DNA from: Thermoprotei archaeon
Lineage (GTDB): Archaea > Thermoproteota > Thermoprotei > Thermofilales > Thermofilaceae
NCBI GenBank assembly: GCA_003649495.1
Contig: QMRZ01000107.1
Span: 1-5,277, forward strand
DNA length: 5,277 nucleotides
Reading direction: 5' to 3'
Each line of letters begins with the position of its first letter. Position 1 is the first letter of the stretch. Positions 4,356 through 5,277 of this stretch are shown one piece after another. A program made the translations under genes and the position numbers. A model generated the notes under the pieces. It saw only the letters and a program-made list of their open reading frames with translations. It was not told where the DNA came from and searched no databases.

Positions 4356-5277
4356 GTGAGCTCTCTAGAGCCAGTGGCTAGAGTGCTACGAAGCGCTGGA
4401 CAGGAGGTCAGGCTCCGCATACTCGACCTGCTGGCGACGGAGGGGCCCACCACATTTTCGGCCATGATGTCAAGGCTGAACTTGAGCAGCGGTAAGCTGA
4501 ACTTCCACCTCAGGAAGCTTAGGGAGGCGGGGCTAATTACCATTGATGGCACTGGGCTCTACTGCCTGACCGAGCTAGGCAGGTGGGTAGCCGCCCGCGT
4601 GCGCGAGCTTGAGCAACTTAACGTCGGCTCACCTCCTCAGGCCTCTCTAGTGGACTATAGGGGTGTCTCAAGGAGGGTGGGCATCAGCGAGTTGGTGCAC
4701 AAGCTCGTGGCGGGGCGTTTAGTTAGCGCGAGTGAGGTAGAGGAGCTCATCGCGAGGCTGTACTCTAAGCTCAGCAGGGGTGGGGCTCCAGTCAGCGAGG
4801 AAGTCTTGATGCTACTGGTGGAGGCGGAGTTAGTGAAGGCTGGGCTTGGAGGGAGGCTGGACTACGTGTGCATGCCGGGGGAGTGTAGGGAGCTCCTGGT
4901 CAAGTCGTATGTAAACCCCGAATACAAGCTCGTGCGGGAGGAGCTATGCTCAGGTGTGGCCAGCCTTAGGGCTCTTGAGATGCTCTCTCCTTCCCTCTAT
5001 GAGTACCAGCTCAGGGGCCTGGTATTCGTTATGAGGCCCGCCTACTCGCTAGCGGGGGCTCAGGCAGTCATAGTGAGGCTAAGTGGCGACATGCGGCTAA
5101 CGAGAGTTGTAGGCAAGCTCGCTGACCTCGTGGGAGAGATCGTGGTGGTGCTGGACGGTGTCGATGAGGAAGTCTTAGTCCTAGATGCCCTCCTCCCCCC
5201 CGGCAAGCTGACTGTAGTAGCGCCGCTCGAGGCTTCACGCACGTGGGAGGCTAGGAGAGGTGGGCTGGTAGGACATA
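4356..5277 (+). CDS. Winged-helix protein with ATP-cone-like middle domain, 3' end cut by the window
   Basis: The frame is open from the GTG to the window edge (307 codons, no stop), so this is the N-terminal part of a longer protein. Residues about 8-80 form an ArsR-like winged helix: EVRLRILDLLA (17-27), then LNLSSGKLNFHLRKLREAGLI (41-61) as helix-turn-helix and recognition helix, then a short wing and the TELGRW helix (72-77). This predicts DNA binding. Residues about 97-160 follow the ATP-cone pattern of NrdR and ribonucleotide reductases: a short strand with YRGVSRRV (101-108), helix ISELVHKLVAG, a VSASEVEELIARLYSKL helix (123-139), then PVSEEVLMLLVEAEL (145-159). Residues 186-222 (YVNPEYKLVREEL, then ALEMLSPSLYEYQLRG) faintly recall the stretch between the ATP-cone and the barrel of anaerobic reductases. 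The rest (about 225-307) is alpha/beta and unrecognised. DNA binding is a good inference, ATP-cone moderate, reductase resemblance weak. It could simply be an ArsR-like regulator with an unknown ligand domain. In-frame sequence upstream of the GTG contains no other start codon. Confidence 0.8.
   Translation, partial: MSSLEPVARVLRSAGQEVRLRILDLLATEGPTTFSAMMSRLNLSSGKLNFHLRKLREAGLITIDGTGLYCLTELGRWVAARVRELEQLNVGSPPQASLVDYRGVSRRVGISELVHKLVAGRLVSASEVEELIARLYSKLSRGGAPVSEEVLMLLVEAELVKAGLGGRLDYVCMPGECRELLVKSYVNPEYKLVREELCSGVASLRALEMLSPSLYEYQLRGLVFVMRPAYSLAGAQAVIVRLSGDMRLTRVVGKLADLVGEIVVVLDGVDEEVLVLDALLPPGKLTVVAPLEASRTWEARRGGLVGH

Noticed and set aside
3877..4552. Antisense frames opposite the LOG-like and winged-helix genes
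   Set aside because: They have low-complexity Ser/Pro/Thr-rich products and no motifs, start signals or promoter-like boxes.
1..5277. Search for CRISPR repeats, insertion sequences or terminal inverted repeats
   Set aside because: No regularly spaced repeats, transposase-like frame or flanking duplications were seen. The coding regions look like ordinary, densely packed core chromosome.

Overview
The window looks like chromosomal DNA of a hyperthermophilic archaeon, most likely Thermoproteota (Crenarchaeota). The evidence is an interrupted tRNA with bulge-helix-bulge splice signals and an encoded CCA, archaeal Pelota, a SlyD-like archaeal FKBP, a geranylgeranyl-reductase-type flavoprotein of the ether-lipid kind, TATA boxes about 25 nt from start codons (leaderless transcripts), and GTG/TTG starts in GC-rich DNA. 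A Thermofilum-like or Thermoproteales-like source is plausible, but the genus cannot be fixed from this sequence.

Layout. At 1-168, a promoter and a tRNA-Leu(CAA) on the + strand carry two introns, of 21 nt and only 10 nt. At 171-1966, a two-gene operon on the - strand encodes an FKBP-type prolyl isomerase and then Pelota, which share a 4-nt TTGA stop/start overlap. At 1967-2016, a short divergent intergenic region holds one near-palindromic TATA box about equidistant from both start codons. At 2017-2370 on the + strand is a MIP18/DUF59 (SufT-like) Fe-S assembly factor. At 2442-4321 on the + strand, a geranylgeranyl reductase family flavoprotein with its own TATA box is followed 11 nt later by a LOG/TIGR00725-like Rossmann protein with a TTG start and a Shine-Dalgarno site. 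From 4356 to the window edge runs a 3'-truncated winged-helix protein with its own TATA box. Its middle segment resembles an ATP-cone, the nucleotide-sensing module of ribonucleotide reductases and NrdR.

How the genes work together. FKBP and Pelota pair a nascent-protein folding helper with a ribosome-rescue factor. The SufT-like protein is transcribed divergently from them. The GGR family protein saturates isoprenoid lipid chains, and the LOG-like protein is co-transcribed with it for no obvious reason. The most unusual items are the tRNA, whose introns appear to need removal in a fixed order, and the winged-helix/ATP-cone-like protein, a possible archaeal counterpart of an NrdR-type regulator.
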